Shown here piece after piece: positions 10,318 to 18,509 of a stretch of DNA of 32,054 nt. The DNA is from Chitinophagales bacterium (GTDB taxonomy: Bacteria; Bacteroidota; Bacteroidia; Chitinophagales; JADIYW01): contig JAMLHH010000035.1 of assembly GCA_023957215.1 (NCBI GenBank), forward strand, positions 1 to 32,054. Direction: 5' to 3'. Position numbers and translations under genes: made by a program. The notes below the pieces were generated by a model, which did no database searches, was not told the origin of the DNA, and saw only the letters and a program-made list of their open reading frames with translations. Numbering within the stretch: position 1 is the stretch's first letter; each line of letters begins with the position of its first letter.

Positions 10318-11355
10318 ATGAAAATAAAATGGGGCTTATATTTTATACTTACCTTTTGTCTATTGGAAATAACAGCACGTTTATATTTTAATTTCACATG
10401 GGGCACTCCTTTTTTTGCTCAAGATGAAATGATCTATCATTTTTATCCTGAATTAAAAGAGGTTAGACAAAGATATTTTGATGATAAAACACCGCCTATC
10501 AAGGTATTAATACTGGGTGGTAGTGCCGTTACCGACCATTTATATTGTGATATTGATTTTGAATTGAGAAATATATGTAGAAAAAATGGAATAGATGAAC
10601 GTAAAGTCAGCGTGTTTTCATTGGCTCGTTCCGGTCAAACTTCTTTTGATTCACGAAGAAAGAGAGAACAACTATCCGACTTAAAATTTGATTATACTTT
10701 TATATATGATGGTTTTAATGATTGCAGGGCGAATAATATTCCAAGAGAAAATTTTGATATTGATTACCGACATTTTACTTTTTATTATCAGGTGATGCTT
10801 TATGAAGATTACATAAAAAATCACATTTCTATACTTCCTTTTACCTTTCATTTTATTTGGCATTCCGTTAAAGAAAAAATAGTTAAAACACCACATGTGC
10901 CACCTTATTATGCAGTGATGAAAGATAAAGTATTAAATGCGTCATACTGGGATGAGGGAAAAGAGATTAAAACGGTTGCTTCCTTTTCAAGGAATCTAAA
11001 TGAAATCTATAAGGTACAAAAAGAGATTGCCGGGCAAAAGCTGATTTTAAGTACTTACGCCTATTATTCTCCGCCGGATTATAGTTTAGAGAGATTTTAT
11101 AAAAAAGAATTAGACTATCAAGAACAGAAATGGCCTACTGAAATATATGGAGATGCCAGATATATTCCCGATTGTGTCAAGGCTCATAATGAAATTTTAA
11201 AATCATGGAAAGACAGTAGTAATGTATATTTTGTAGATTTGAATTCCATCATTCCTAAAAACAAAATTTATTTTAACGATATCTGTCACTTAACGGATAA
11301 TGGTTGTGCAATCATGGCTCAAAATATTTTTGATATTATATTTTCAACTCAATAG
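10318..11355 (+). CDS. SGNH/GDSL hydrolase-like protein, membrane-anchored
   Basis: A 345-residue protein with an N-terminal hydrophobic segment (residues 4-20) that is a signal anchor. The globular part has the SGNH blocks: GGSAV with the candidate nucleophile S69, GFNDC with N134, and DICHLTDNG with the D321/H324 pair. The family contains esterases and O-acyltransferase-like enzymes that add or remove acetyl groups on polysaccharides, often encoded in glycan loci as here. Periplasmic activity on a glycan is an inference. A GT2 gene follows after 11 bases, so they are probably co-transcribed. Confidence 0.78.
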   Translation: MKIKWGLYFILTFCLLEITARLYFNFTWGTPFFAQDEMIYHFYPELKEVRQRYFDDKTPPIKVLILGGSAVTDHLYCDIDFELRNICRKNGIDERKVSVFSLARSGQTSFDSRRKREQLSDLKFDYTFIYDGFNDCRANNIPRENFDIDYRHFTFYYQVMLYEDYIKNHISILPFTFHFIWHSVKEKIVKTPHVPPYYAVMKDKVLNASYWDEGKEIKTVASFSRNLNEIYKVQKEIAGQKLILSTYAYYSPPDYSLERFYKKELDYQEQKWPTEIYGDARYIPDCVKAHNEILKSWKDSSNVYFVDLNSIIPKNKIYFNDICHLTDNGCAIMAQNIFDIIFSTQ

Positions 11356-11366
11356 CTATAAATCTA

Positions 11367-12041
11367 ATGATGAGTAAAGTGTCAAAAAATCAAAATGACT
11401 TTTTAGTGGTACTTCCTGTCTTAAATGAAAAAGAAGCTATCGAAAAAATGATTTTATCTATAAAAAAAGAAGAGTATCCTCTGATTATTACTGATGGCGG
11501 TTCTACGGATGGAAGTATAGAAATAGCGGAAAGACATCAAATTGAAATTTTACATAGACCGGGGAAAGGGAAAGGCTATGGTTTGAATATGGCTCTAAAT
11601 GATGCATTAGAAAAAGGATACAAATACATCGTCTATATGGATTGTGATATGACTTATCCGGTGCATCAAATTAGAAACCTATTGGAATATAGATATCAAT
11701 ACGACATGATAGTTGGAAATAGGAATAGAGAAAACATGACCACAAAATCAAAAACATTAAACACGCTTATTACATATATCTTAAATTTTTTATTTAAAAT
11801 CAAATTGAAAGACCCCGCTTCAGGATTCAGAGTATTGAATGTCAACGTCTTTATAGATAAAATACAAGAAATGGGCTTAGCTGTCGAATTTGATCTTTTG
11901 AGAATTGCTTACAGAAATCAATTAAGTATTAAAGAAGTTAAAACAGATTACTATACCCGTATAGGTGATAGCAAACTGACAGTTTTTGAATTATTTAAAG
12001 TTATTTTTACCATACTGAAAGTTAGATTCTTTTTAAAATAA
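11367..12041 (+). CDS. GT2 family glycosyltransferase, DPM1-like
   Basis: A 224-residue cytoplasmic GT-A enzyme. It opens with VVLPVLNEKEAIEKMI, followed by TDGGSTDGS and the metal-binding DCDMTYP, the pattern of polyprenyl-phosphate hexosyltransferases (DPM1/GtrB type). The segment KDPASGFRVLN is the usual acceptor loop of that group. It lacks C-terminal transmembrane helices, as in DPM1-type members. It probably transfers a sugar to an undecaprenyl carrier or growing glycan. It is downstream of the SGNH gene and directly upstream of the broken aminotransferase. There are two adjacent ATG codons at the start (11367 and 11370). Confidence 0.85.
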   Translation: MMSKVSKNQNDFLVVLPVLNEKEAIEKMILSIKKEEYPLIITDGGSTDGSIEIAERHQIEILHRPGKGKGYGLNMALNDALEKGYKYIVYMDCDMTYPVHQIRNLLEYRYQYDMIVGNRNRENMTTKSKTLNTLITYILNFLFKIKLKDPASGFRVLNVNVFIDKIQEMGLAVEFDLLRIAYRNQLSIKEVKTDYYTRIGDSKLTVFELFKVIFTILKVRFFLK

Positions 12042-12046
12042 ATAGT

Positions 12047-13134
12047 TTGATTCAAGTTACTAATACATATCTACCTGAAAAGAGAAAACTTTTGCAATAT
12101 ATCGAACAGATATATCAGAATGGTATTGTGACAAACAATGGCCCCTTAGTCAAAAAGTTTGAACAAGAGCTAAAAAATATTTTACAAACTCCGAATATTT
12201 TATATGTAAATAGCGGACATACTGCTTTACTGATGGCTATAAAATCTTTAAAAAAGGAAGGTAAAATCATTACTACACCTTTTTCTTTTGTCTCTACGTT
12301 ACAGGCTATCTTATGGAACGGGAATCTACCTGTTTTCGCAGATATAGACTCTAACACACTCACTTTAAATCCAAACCATGTTGAAGACTATCTCAAAAAG
12401 AAACAAAAAGCACTTGCCATTGTAGCAACTCATCTTTTCGGTAATATCTGTGATGTGGAAGCTTTGCAATACCTTTCAGAAAAGTACGATGTACCTGTTA
12501 TTTATGATGCTGCTCATAGTTTTGGAATGACTTACAAAAAAAAATCTATTTTTGAATTTGGAGATATATCAGCACTCAGTTTTCAAGCATATAAACCGCT
12601 ACACACAGTAGAGGGGGGGGCGTCATTTGCAATGATAAAACGACTTTCAATGAGTTGTTTAACATGCGTTACTTCGGTTTAGATTTAGAAGGACATGTAC
12701 AAAATTCGGGCTTGAATGGTAAAAATTCGGAAATTCATGCAGCGTTTGGTTTGTGTAATTTGGAAGCTTGGGAAGAAAGATTAAAAATCAGAGAAGACAT
12801 TTATAAGCGATATATCCACTTTTTTAGTCAGACAGAATGGGAGATACCCCAACATAGAGAGCATCTTAATAGCAATTATAGTTATTTTCCTATTATCTGT
12901 AAGAGTGAAGAGCAAAGACAAACTTTAGAGAACCATCTATATGAGAAAGGAATACAAACCAAAAGATATTTTACTCCCTCCTTAAATATGCTCACTCACT
13001 TGGGATCTGAGTACCAAGAAATGCCTATCTCAGAATCAATTGCCCAACGCATTTTATGTATTCCTATGCATGCTGATTTGAGTCATGGTGATGTTGAATT
13101 TGTTATTGAGTGTATAAAAAATTTTAGAAAGTAA
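12047..13134 (+). pseudogene. DegT-type sugar aminotransferase, frameshifted at a G8 tract
   Basis: Two overlapping frames encode one aminotransferase of about 362 residues. The first frame (from TTG 12047) holds the N-terminal part, the NSGHTALLMAI cofactor loop, YDAAHSFG and the PLP lysine K183 in SFQAYKPLHTVEGG. The frame then shifts at eight G (12613-12620) and terminates at 12682. The second frame continues with VICNDKTTFNELFNMRYFG and ends in QRILCIPMHADLS. One added G gives EGGGVICND, matching the EGGGISIN of the other aminotransferase at 6576-7691; two fewer G give EGGVICND. As written it is inactive. It follows the GT2 gene by 5 bases. Confidence 0.88.
12613..12620 (+). repeat. G8 homopolymer inside the aminotransferase gene
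   Basis: Eight consecutive G in a very AT-rich gene, exactly where the reading frame breaks, within the conserved EGG loop. Runs of this kind are prone to slipped-strand mispairing; 9 or 6 G would restore the frame. Confidence 0.85.
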
Positions 13135-13178
13135 ATTTATTTTAACTGCAAAGAGCTACTCCCCAATCGCTGATTCTA

Positions 13179-13239
13179 TTTAACCACAGAGTACACAAAG
13201 TTTTTCACAGTTCCGAATTTCTTGGAACAAAAGAACGCA
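13179..13239 (+). repeat. 61-bp direct repeat, copy 1
   Basis: It begins TTTAACCACAGAGTACACAA and carries the inner hairpin GTTCC/GGAAC. It matches 13306-13366 with two substitutions. Its first 13 bases are the left arm of the dispersed element seen near 4930. Confidence 0.85.
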
Positions 13240-13305
13240 GAGAAAACGCACCGGACATTGAGCATGCCGAAATGTCAAGGTGCTGATGTACCCATATCAC
13301 TCCGT

Positions 13306-13366
13306 TTTAACCACAGAGTACACAAAGTTTTTCACAGTTCCGAATTTCTCGGAACAGAAGAACGCA
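13306..13366 (+). repeat. 61-bp direct repeat, copy 2
   Basis: Same 61-base unit as 13179-13239. One of its two differences turns a G-T pair of the inner hairpin into G-C (GTTCCG/CGGAAC). The bases on both sides, including an ATG frame across the repeats, do not look like protein. The stretch 13135-13466 holds no gene apart from these repeats. Confidence 0.85.
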
Positions 13367-13466
13367 ATCCCGAATCATTCCGTTTCCGTATTCACGGAGC
13401 ACATTTTGGACAAGGGAACGCACTTGACATTGACGACTCGAGCATTTCGGCAGGCTATTATAAGGT

Positions 13467-14267
13467 ATGTTCGTGAGCTCTGAATCTTTGGCAGGTCGTA
13501 TCATTTATCGCACCTTAACTCCATTTCTATGGGAAGAGCTAAAGAGTCAAGATACAATCAAGGTAGAATTATCAGATTATCTTTTAAGAGGTGGTTTCCC
13601 CAGAAGCATTCTAACCCAAAATGAAGAGGTCTCTTTAGAATGGAGACAAAGTTTTATTACTACTTTTTTAGAGCGGGATATGTTGCAGTGGGGCAATTTT
13701 ACACCTGAAACAATGAGGCGTTTATGGCAAATGCTGGCTCATGTCAATGGACAAACCGTCAATTATTCTACTTTAGCCAATTCTCTTGGAGTGACTAGTC
13801 ATACGGTAAAGAGTTATATCGATTTATTGAGTTCTACCTATATGTTGTATGCCATACCGCCCTATTTTTCCAATATAGGCAAAAGACTGATAAAAGCACC
13901 CAAAGTTTATTTGTCAGATTCGGGGATAGTAACAGCATTACTCCATATCGCTTCATTTAACGATTTGTTTGGACATCCTGGATTTGGGGCTATTTGGGAG
14001 ACGGTAGTTTTAGCTAATCTAAAAGGTCATTTTCCTCAAGCGTAGTTTTATTTTTACCGAACGGCTAATGGAGCAGAAATTGATTTTGTATTAAAAGTCG
14101 GACAAAATATTTATTCAATTGAGTGTAAAGCTTCTCATGCTCCCAAACTGTCTAAAGGGAATCATTATGCCATGGAAGACATTCAAGCAAATCATAATTT
14201 TATAGTGATTCCCGATAAGACAGGTTGGCCTATGCAAGAAGGCATTGATGTAGTATCTTTAGTATAA
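13467..14267 (+). pseudogene. Truncated DUF4143 AAA-type ATPase with an in-frame stop
   Basis: Remnant of a family with an N-terminal AAA_14 ATPase and a C-terminal DUF4143 domain resembling a PD-(D/E)XK nuclease. The frame starts at SSESLAGR, the sensor-region motif, so the Walker A and B part (usually the first 100 or more residues) is missing. DUF4143 is present: YLLRGGFPRS, TFLERDML, an HTH-like region and KVYLSDSGIVTALL. A TAG at 14043-14045 interrupts it, after which the same frame resumes with FYFYRTANGAEIDFVL and YSIECKASH, the family's nuclease-like core, to a TAA at 14267. Two independent lesions make this a dead gene. The 5' break is close to the 61-bp repeats. Confidence 0.88.
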
Positions 14268-14285
14268 AATAAAGAACTTTAAGAA

Positions 14286-14489
14286 ATGAAATATGAATGG
14301 AAATGTCACCTACTGATCATCTACACAAGTATATTGGAACTCAGTTTTTTATTTCCATCAATGACCAATTATGGACTTGATAATCGGATGAATTTGTCGC
14401 CACATTTCAAAACAGTCGAATATAAATACATCGTCCAAGCAAATTCTTTAGGTCTCAGATATAAAGAAATAAGCACTAAAAGTGTGTAA
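14286..14489 (+). pseudogene. Short frame, possible SGNH-hydrolase N-terminal remnant
   Basis: A 67-codon frame with a hydrophobic start and ending in YIVQANSLGLRYKEIS. The NSLGLR-KEI wording is often seen before the first block of SGNH-like proteins, but no nucleophile block follows. It could be a chance frame. It sits between two certain pseudogene fragments, which favours decay. Confidence 0.25.
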
Positions 14490-14695
14490 GGTACGATAAC
14501 TATGAAATTATAAACTGTGAGAAGGTGGAATCCACTCATAGAGCTATTGTAAATATTCGCACTAATTTTAAAGCCCGGCGCTAACTTATTGGGTGTCTTA
14601 CAGTTTGAAGGTTTGTTTCAAGAATATATGGAAGAGTAAGTACATGGATATGATGGGTTTACTGTTAATTATGTAGAAGGATTAAGTACACAAAG
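14490..14695. other. Decayed intergenic DNA
   Basis: About 200 bases with only very short frames in all phases. No recognisable product. It joins the two neighbouring remnants and is probably eroded coding sequence. Confidence 0.4.
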
Positions 14696-14815
14696 ATGCC
14701 TATTTCAGAGTCTATTGCTCAGCGTATATTATGTATTCCGATACATGCCGATTTAAGTCAGAAGGAGGCGCGGTTTGTTATTGAGATATTTGTAAGATTC
14801 AAGATATTATTGTAG
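14696..14815 (+). pseudogene. 3' end of a lost DegT-type aminotransferase gene
   Basis: This frame begins MPISESIAQRILCIP and matches the C-terminus of the aminotransferase ending at 13134: 24 of the first 30 residues are identical. Many codons differ at silent positions (for example ATC/ATT, GAA/GAG, CAA/CAG), so it is an old paralog, not a fresh duplication. Nothing upstream of 14690 in the same frame resembles the family, so only about 40 codons remain. It ends 172 bases before the acyl-ligase operon. Confidence 0.75.
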
Positions 14816-14930
14816 TGGATCATCGTCTTATACTATACGAGATGCCGACTATTTATAACCAAAATATTTTTTACAGACCCAACTATTCTTATAAAGATTA
14901 ATAAGGAGTCTTAATCTATTCTAATTATGT

Positions 14931-14961
14931 GTTGAATCGAAGTTATAAAATACTAATTTTA
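14931..14961 (+). promoter_or_regulatory. Probable promoter of the acyl-ligase/cytochrome operon
   Basis: GTTG (14931-14934), a 19-base spacer and TAATTTTA (14954-14961) fit the Bacteroidota TTTG-N19-TAnnTTTG pattern with one mismatch in each box. It lies 26 bases before the ATG at 14988 and is the only good candidate upstream of the operon. Confidence 0.4.
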
Positions 14962-14987
14962 CAATTCATTTATTTTATTGTTTTTTA

Positions 14988-16424
14988 ATGGATATTCATT
15001 CAAATATTTTTTATCATTCTGAAAGTGAAATAGTTTATAAAGAAGAGACCATTGCTTCTAGACGATTAGTGAATATGTCGGAAGATATTGCGAAAAGGTT
15101 TATTTCAGTGGGGATAGATGCAACAAAGATTGTCGGTTATCAAGCTGATCAAAACCCCTTGTGTTTTCTTGTAGCAGAGTTAATAAGCTCAATTATTGGA
15201 TGTACTAGAATGCCCTGTTCTTTTCAGCAAATTAAGGATGATATAAGGAAGATAATTGAGAATGTACCTATTCAGTATTTAATTATAGAATCAAAAATTT
15301 TAAAAAAATGGTTAATAAAAAATGATTTTGCTGAACTAGTATTTGATTTTAAAATATTGTCAAATACTATGTATCTCTTACAAGTGAAAAATTTAGTATT
15401 GGAAGAGAACATTCCAATTAACCAAACTATTCTTATGTCTTCAGGAACAATAGGTGAAAAGAAGTTTATCTTGCAAAGTTCTGATAATTTTTTGAATTCA
15501 GTTCAAACGTTCTCCAGTACGGATATTTTTGATAATAAAAGAAGATATCTCAATCTCTTACCATTATATTTCAGTGGAGGAAGAAAGGTCTTTTATTCAA
15601 GTCTATTAAGAGGCTTAGACATTATTTTTCCGGACAATAATAATTTTCACGAAATAGACATAGAATATGATTTGACTTCAGGGACACCTTTTTTACTAAA
15701 TTTTCTTATTAGTATAAAAAACAGTATTCATACAATTGACTTTATTTGTGGAGGAGCCTCCCTTCCGAAAGCCTTGTATGAAAAAGCTGATTCTAAAAAT
15801 ATTCATATTCTCAATGTTTATGGTTTAACGGAAACTTCGTCAATTGCTACATACAATACACCCAAAATAAACAGACGATTTTCTATCGGTCAATTGTCAA
15901 AAATAAACGATTATAAAATTGTTGATAAAGTACTTTATATAAGAGGAGTCACAGTTTGTAAATATAAATTAATCCATAATCATCTTATACAAATTACTGA
16001 TGAAAATAATTGGTTGAATACTCACGATAAAGTCAAGGTAGATGATGATGGTTTTGTTTTCTATATGGGAAGAACTCAAAATAATTATAAACTGGGAGAT
16101 GGTCTTTTTACAGATGATTATCATATAGCTGAAATTCTTGAATACTATCTTAAAGATTATTTGTTTGGAATAAAACATATTGTGGATGATTTCTTTGAAT
16201 TGAATATCGTTATGAAAGAAGGGGAAAATGAAACTGAGATTAAGGCGGTTGTTTCCGAGATTAACAGAAGAGAGATCTTTAAGATTAAAACGATACATCT
16301 ATTGAAACTAAATCATAAACTCGAAAGTTTTAGAAAAGAAATTCCATTAAATTCTTATGAAATAATTAACAATATTCATATCTTACCCAATGATGTTGGA
16401 GAAACTAATAAAATTAATTCATGA
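14988..16424 (+). CDS. AMP-forming acyl ligase (adenylation enzyme)
   Basis: A 478-residue member of the ANL superfamily that activates a carboxylic acid with ATP and would pass it to the carrier protein encoded next. The phosphate-binding loop is SSGTIGEKK (151-159), followed by GGASLP (255-260), the adenine-binding YGLTETS (278-284), the ribose-binding aspartate in THDKVKVDDDGF (345-356) and GR at 361-362 with K368. The C-terminal lid is short and the usual catalytic lysine motif is not clear. The N-terminal domain is shorter than in long-chain acyl-CoA ligases. Its last 35 bases overlap the carrier protein gene, which points to that partner. The acid substrate is unknown. Confidence 0.85.
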   Translation: MDIHSNIFYHSESEIVYKEETIASRRLVNMSEDIAKRFISVGIDATKIVGYQADQNPLCFLVAELISSIIGCTRMPCSFQQIKDDIRKIIENVPIQYLIIESKILKKWLIKNDFAELVFDFKILSNTMYLLQVKNLVLEENIPINQTILMSSGTIGEKKFILQSSDNFLNSVQTFSSTDIFDNKRRYLNLLPLYFSGGRKVFYSSLLRGLDIIFPDNNNFHEIDIEYDLTSGTPFLLNFLISIKNSIHTIDFICGGASLPKALYEKADSKNIHILNVYGLTETSSIATYNTPKINRRFSIGQLSKINDYKIVDKVLYIRGVTVCKYKLIHNHLIQITDENNWLNTHDKVKVDDDGFVFYMGRTQNNYKLGDGLFTDDYHIAEILEYYLKDYLFGIKHIVDDFFELNIVMKEGENETEIKAVVSEINRREIFKIKTIHLLKLNHKLESFRKEIPLNSYEIINNIHILPNDVGETNKINS

Positions 16425-16629
16425 GGAATTTCCTGAAACCAAAGGGAATTATATAGAAGATAATACACTAATACAGGATATTATTCCTCTCACATCATTA
16501 AATATAGCTATTCTACTTACTTCAATAGAATTAGAGTTTGACGTAGTATTAAAACCTGTTTCTTTGCGTACGTGCAATACGATTAATGATTTATGTAAAT
16601 TGATTAGTATTATCAATAATGAAGATTAA
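16390..16629 (+). CDS. Acyl carrier protein
   Basis: A 79-residue four-helix carrier protein. The phosphopantetheine attachment site is S36 in IPLTSLNIAILLTSIELEFD; the common DSL is TSL here, so the acidic residue before the serine is replaced by threonine. The helix after it (ELEFDV) is typical of ACPs. It overlaps the ligase by 35 bases and the KASIII-like gene by 11 bases, which indicates translational coupling. It probably carries the acyl group activated by the ligase. A phosphopantetheinyl transferase would have to come from elsewhere in the genome. Confidence 0.85.
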   Translation: MMLEKLIKLIHEEFPETKGNYIEDNTLIQDIIPLTSLNIAILLTSIELEFDVVLKPVSLRTCNTINDLCKLISIINNED

Positions 16630-17626
16630 ATCGTTATTTCGTTTAAAAGGAATGGTTGCGGCATATCCTATTGATGTTGTCAATACGGATGAATTATCTT
16701 TTAATACGATAATAGAAAGAGAAACCTTTAAAAGAAAAATAGGAATTAGTCAACGGCATACTTCAAATGGAAGATTAACTGCAAAAGATCTTGGAATTGT
16801 TGCTTTTAGAAAGCTCTTAACCGGCTTGGATTGGGGAGTCTCTGATATTGATTTAGTGGTTAGTGTAACTCAGTCATCAGACTTTGCCGTACCTGGCAAT
16901 TCATTCTTATATCAGAAAGAATTGAAACTTAGAGAGTCGTGTCATTTAGTAGATTTGAATAGCGGGTGTACCGGATTTGTTCAAGGAATGATTACTCTGT
17001 TATCACAAGGTGAGTTCTTAAATATTAAAAAAGCAATTTTGATAGTTGGAGATACAGATATTCTTTCAGATGAAACGAGAACTGAATCTAATAAATTGAT
17101 TGGAGATGCTGTTTGTGCAATTGCTTTTGAGAAAACAGATGTTTGTAATGAATATGTCTATAAGAATTATAACTTGGGTTTGGAGTATAGTACTATTATA
17201 GCTAGAAGTAGTGGAGCGAGATATTGTGTAAATAACAATAAAAATTCTTTGTCCCCTGTAATTAATATGGACGGTAGTAGAGTGTTTTCCTTTATAGCTG
17301 AGAATGTAATTCCTTTTCTTAAAGAATTTGAATCTGAAAAAGAAGATAAAACTGAATATTATTTTATTCATCAACCCAATCTCATGTTTCATCAGTATAT
17401 TATAAAAAAGATGAATTGGGAAACTGAAAGATGCCCTACAATTATTTCTGAGTTTGGTAACGTGAGTTCTGCAACGATTCCCTTAACAATTATAAGGCAT
17501 ACGAAATATATAAAATGTGAGCGAATAATCAGTTTAATTAGTTTTGGTGTAGGACTTTCTTGCTCTGCCTTACAAATGTCTATGTCGCCATTAGACTTTG
17601 TAGATGAAATAGGATGTTTATGTTAG
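16619..17626 (+). CDS. KASIII (FabH)-like ketoacyl synthase
   Basis: A 335-residue thiolase-fold enzyme. The full catalytic triad is present: C117 in DLNSGCTGF, H251 in FIHQPN and N281 in EFGNVSSATIP. Canonical FabH condenses an acyl-CoA with malonyl-ACP; some relatives instead move an acyl group to a sugar or other hydroxyl or amine (CerJ type). With a dedicated ligase and ACP beside it, either chain extension or acyl transfer from that ACP is plausible. The housekeeping FabH is probably elsewhere, since the lipid genes here are accessory. It overlaps the ACP (11 bases) and the GT2 gene (13 bases). Confidence 0.87.
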   Translation: MKIKSLFRLKGMVAAYPIDVVNTDELSFNTIIERETFKRKIGISQRHTSNGRLTAKDLGIVAFRKLLTGLDWGVSDIDLVVSVTQSSDFAVPGNSFLYQKELKLRESCHLVDLNSGCTGFVQGMITLLSQGEFLNIKKAILIVGDTDILSDETRTESNKLIGDAVCAIAFEKTDVCNEYVYKNYNLGLEYSTIIARSSGARYCVNNNKNSLSPVINMDGSRVFSFIAENVIPFLKEFESEKEDKTEYYFIHQPNLMFHQYIIKKMNWETERCPTIISEFGNVSSATIPLTIIRHTKYIKCERIISLISFGVGLSCSALQMSMSPLDFVDEIGCLC

Positions 17627-18279
17627 ATTTCCCTTTAAATATAATTGTACCTATATACAATTCAGAACAGTTTATAGCCACGTTTATAGAAAATATAGAT
17701 GATACATTACAAAAGCTTTATCTAAAAAATAATTTAAAAGTTTGGCTTTGTAATGATGCCTCGACCGATAAGACTAAAGAAATTATACTCAGTCAAATTA
17801 ATAAATTGAAAACAGATTTTGTGATGATTGAAAACCTCACAAATATAGGACAATATCAAAATACAAAGCAAGCTATTTTGCAACTTCCTACACCATGTTA
17901 TTGTCTAACAATAGATGCTGATTTTCAGCCAGATCCTGCAATTTTGATAGATTTCATACCCTTTTGCTTAAAACATAAAAAACTTTTTGTTGCTGGAGAC
18001 TTCAATCCGCATTTTTGGGGTGTAAGAGCTTTTATATCATTTTTATATCGTGTTTTATTAACCATTCAGACAAGAAAAAATCTTTTATTTAACTATGGTT
18101 CATCCCTCCGATGGTTTTATCTGACCGATAGTTTAAAAGAAAAATTAAAAAATGGGAGAATAGAGAAAGTTTTATTACAATTTTTCACCTCGTATAAATT
18201 ATATCCTATAAAGAAGGTCTTTTTAAAAAATTATAGTTCTCAATCTTTATTACAGATATTTAGAGCGTTTGTTAAATAA
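17614..18279 (+). CDS. GT2 family glycosyltransferase
   Basis: A 221-residue GT-A glycosyltransferase. It opens with LNIIVPIYNSEQFI, then has NDASTDKTKE and the metal site DADFQPD, with a loop (NIGQYQN) typical of DPM1-like enzymes. It is short and has no obvious C-terminal membrane helices, although YRVLLTIQ is weakly hydrophobic. It overlaps the KASIII-like gene by 13 bases. An alternative ATG two codons downstream (17620) shortens the overlap to 7. Its place in the operon suggests that the acyl product ends up on a glycosylated molecule. Donor and acceptor are unknown. Confidence 0.82.
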   Translation: MFMLDFPLNIIVPIYNSEQFIATFIENIDDTLQKLYLKNNLKVWLCNDASTDKTKEIILSQINKLKTDFVMIENLTNIGQYQNTKQAILQLPTPCYCLTIDADFQPDPAILIDFIPFCLKHKKLFVAGDFNPHFWGVRAFISFLYRVLLTIQTRKNLLFNYGSSLRWFYLTDSLKEKLKNGRIEKVLLQFFTSYKLYPIKKVFLKNYSSQSLLQIFRAFVK

Positions 18280-18320
18280 TTCCTAATTTCGTTTGAGGGT
18301 AAATTCGTTTATAAAAGAGT

Positions 18321-18509
18321 ATGTTTAAGCTATACCTGAAACTATTTATTTTGACACTCCTATATTTAGCTTTTAAGGGGTTTGTTTACAGTAATATTAG
18401 TACTGATAATTTTCAAGTTAGAAGTATTATTGTATTGAAATTGATGTACACATTTGGATGTACATGGATTATTTATATAAATTATAAAAACAGCAGTGCA
18501 AGTTCGTGA
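18321..18509 (+). CDS. Small membrane protein (62 residues)
   Basis: A small protein with two hydrophobic helices, at about 4-24 and 36-53. It lies 41 bases after the GT2 stop and overlaps the CydA-like gene by 14 bases, the same coupling as the rest of the operon, which is the main reason to believe it is real. I do not recognise the family. By position it could be a small subunit of the CydA-like protein, as CydX is for cytochrome bd, but that is a guess: CydX has one helix and no similarity is apparent. Confidence 0.55.
   Translation: MFKLYLKLFILTLLYLAFKGFVYSNISTDNFQVRSIIVLKLMYTFGCTWIIYINYKNSSASS

Noticed and set aside
13222..13504. Three short frames across the 61-bp repeats
   Set aside because: They are created by the repeats, overlap one another on both strands and resemble no protein.
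15969..17392. Minus-strand frames of about 108 codons inside the ligase and KASIII genes
   Set aside because: Antisense to genes with intact catalytic motifs; low-complexity composition from AT-rich DNA.
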